This document shows positions 4,795 to 5,418 of a stretch of DNA of 5,418 nucleotides, in pieces. Every line of letters begins with the position of its first letter. The stretch's first letter is position 1. The translations under genes and the position numbers were made by a program. The DNA is from Candidatus Saccharimonadota bacterium (GTDB taxonomy: Bacteria; Patescibacteriota; Saccharimonadia; Saccharimonadales; Saccharimonadaceae): assembly GCA_017515125.1 (NCBI GenBank), contig JAFWHP010000039.1, forward strand, positions 1 through 5,418, given 5' to 3'. The notes under the pieces were generated by a model that worked only from the letters and a program-made list of their open reading frames with translations, had not been told where the DNA came from and made no database searches.

Positions 4795-4913
4795 ATGTGG
4801 GGCTCTATTGGAAGGATTAGATAGTATTCTAGTGATGATAAGGAAAGAGATTTCTCCAAATAAGACATATTAATTAGAGTAACAAATTAAGCAACAAGGC
4901 TCAATGCACCATA

Positions 4914-4922
4914 TGGTATAAT
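4914..4922 (+). promoter_or_regulatory. extended -10 promoter of the FemAB-type gene
   Basis: TGG-TATAAT is identical to the valS box. It ends exactly 7 bases before the ATG at 4930, the same spacing as at the PAP2 gene. There is no -35 and no Shine-Dalgarno sequence, so a leaderless mRNA is predicted. Confidence 0.65.
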
Positions 4923-4929
4923 ATAAGCA

Positions 4930-5418
4930 ATGAAAATCCCAATAACTCAATCAGAGATGTGGCAAAACCTCCAGCGCGATCTAGGCGAAGAGTCTTTTCT
5001 CGAATCAAAACCCGACTATCATTACCTTGCCATTTTAAATAAAACCCCAATAGGGAATTATCTATACTGCCCCTACGGCCCCTGTTTCAATGACCGAAAA
5101 GCCTTTGAGAATTCTCTTAAGTCGCTTAAAAAACTAGCATCAGCTCACAATGCAATCTTTATTAGAGTCGAACCCCAATCCGCAAATTTTGCCAAATTCG
5201 CCCCTAAAAACGCCGTCAAAACGAAAGATTTAAATCCCAAAGAAACTTGGCTCCTAGATTTAACGGGCCCCGATGAAGAGCTGAAAAACAAACTCCCCTC
5301 CAGGCTGCTCCGCTATTATAAATCTGCCGCCAAAAAGGGAATTACTATCGAAACATCCAAAAAACCAGCAGACATCAAATATCTCCTTGAGCTCCAAAAG
5401 GCCCTTGCGAGCGAAAAG
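4930..5418 (+). CDS. FemAB-type peptidoglycan bridge aminoacyltransferase, 3' truncated by window
   Basis: The 163 visible residues fit the N-terminal part of the FemABX family, which transfers amino acids from aminoacyl-tRNA onto the lipid II stem peptide at the inner face of the membrane. Family-like features are YLYCPYGPCF (about 44-53), a helix then AIFIRVEP (about 75-82), TWLLDLTGPDEELKNKL (about 106-122), and the basic SRLLRYYKSAAKKGITIE (about 124-141), equivalent to the RYNIRLAxKKGV segment of relatives. No signal peptide is seen, as expected for a cytosolic enzyme. The start is firm: TAA at 4924-4926 is in frame just upstream, and the next in-frame ATG is codon 10. Assignment is from motif recall; a GNAT-fold protein of another type is the main alternative. 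The gene continues beyond the window. Confidence 0.75.
   Translation, partial: MKIPITQSEMWQNLQRDLGEESFLESKPDYHYLAILNKTPIGNYLYCPYGPCFNDRKAFENSLKSLKKLASAHNAIFIRVEPQSANFAKFAPKNAVKTKDLNPKETWLLDLTGPDEELKNKLPSRLLRYYKSAAKKGITIETSKKPADIKYLLELQKALASEK

Noticed and set aside
1..5418. CRISPR array or prophage module
   Set aside because: No regularly spaced repeats with unique spacers and no cas, phage structural or integrase genes are present.

Overview
The window looks like chromosomal DNA of a small-genome bacterium, most likely a member of the Candidate Phyla Radiation (Patescibacteria), with Saccharibacteria as my best guess. This rests on the sequence character of the valyl-tRNA synthetase (GADHAGFETW in the catalytic domain, a CxxC knuckle), the HIT protein and the FemAB-type protein. 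Taxonomy is inferred from recall, not a search. TGA acts as a normal stop (end of the PAP2 gene), which argues against the CPR lineages that recode TGA.

Layout. Bases 1-109 hold an inverted repeat and perhaps the tail of an unrecognised upstream ORF. A tRNA-Arg gene (anticodon GCG, CCA encoded) spans 110-186, and a long hairpin begins on the last base of its CCA. A PAP2-family membrane phosphatase (258-764) overlaps a HIT-domain nucleotide-binding protein (730-1107) by 35 bases in another frame. Next, with its own promoter and Shine-Dalgarno site, comes valS (1176-4058), closed by a GC-rich stem. A 70-residue minus-strand gene (4184-4396) resembles the N-terminus of IS1634/IS4-type transposases. 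A 533-base gene-free stretch (4397-4929) holds DnaA-box-like repeats, a textbook sigma-70 promoter and strongly nested inverted repeats, but no obvious protein. A FemAB/peptidoglycan-bridge-type aminoacyltransferase starts at 4930 and runs off the window.

The most striking feature is inside valS. A 237-base (79-codon) element at 3046-3282 has near-perfect terminal inverted repeats and two large internal hairpins, yet the reading frame stays open. It adds a hydrophilic, Arg/Asp/Glu/Ser-rich stretch to a variable linker of the synthetase. Its ends match the ends of the hairpin abutting the tRNA-Arg gene, suggesting a family of palindromic mobile repeats with protein-inserting behaviour like the Rickettsia palindromic elements. 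A second, smaller oddity in the same enzyme is an EF-hand/thrombospondin-type-3-like acidic insert before the HIGH motif.

Regulation. Promoters here seem to rely on extended -10 boxes (TGnTATAAT) without a clear -35. For the PAP2, small minus-strand and FemAB genes the -10 lies only 6-7 bases before the ATG, implying leaderless mRNAs; valS and the HIT gene have classical Shine-Dalgarno sites. The genes share loose themes of translation (tRNA, ValRS) and envelope work (PAP2, FemAB), but only PAP2-HIT looks like an operon.
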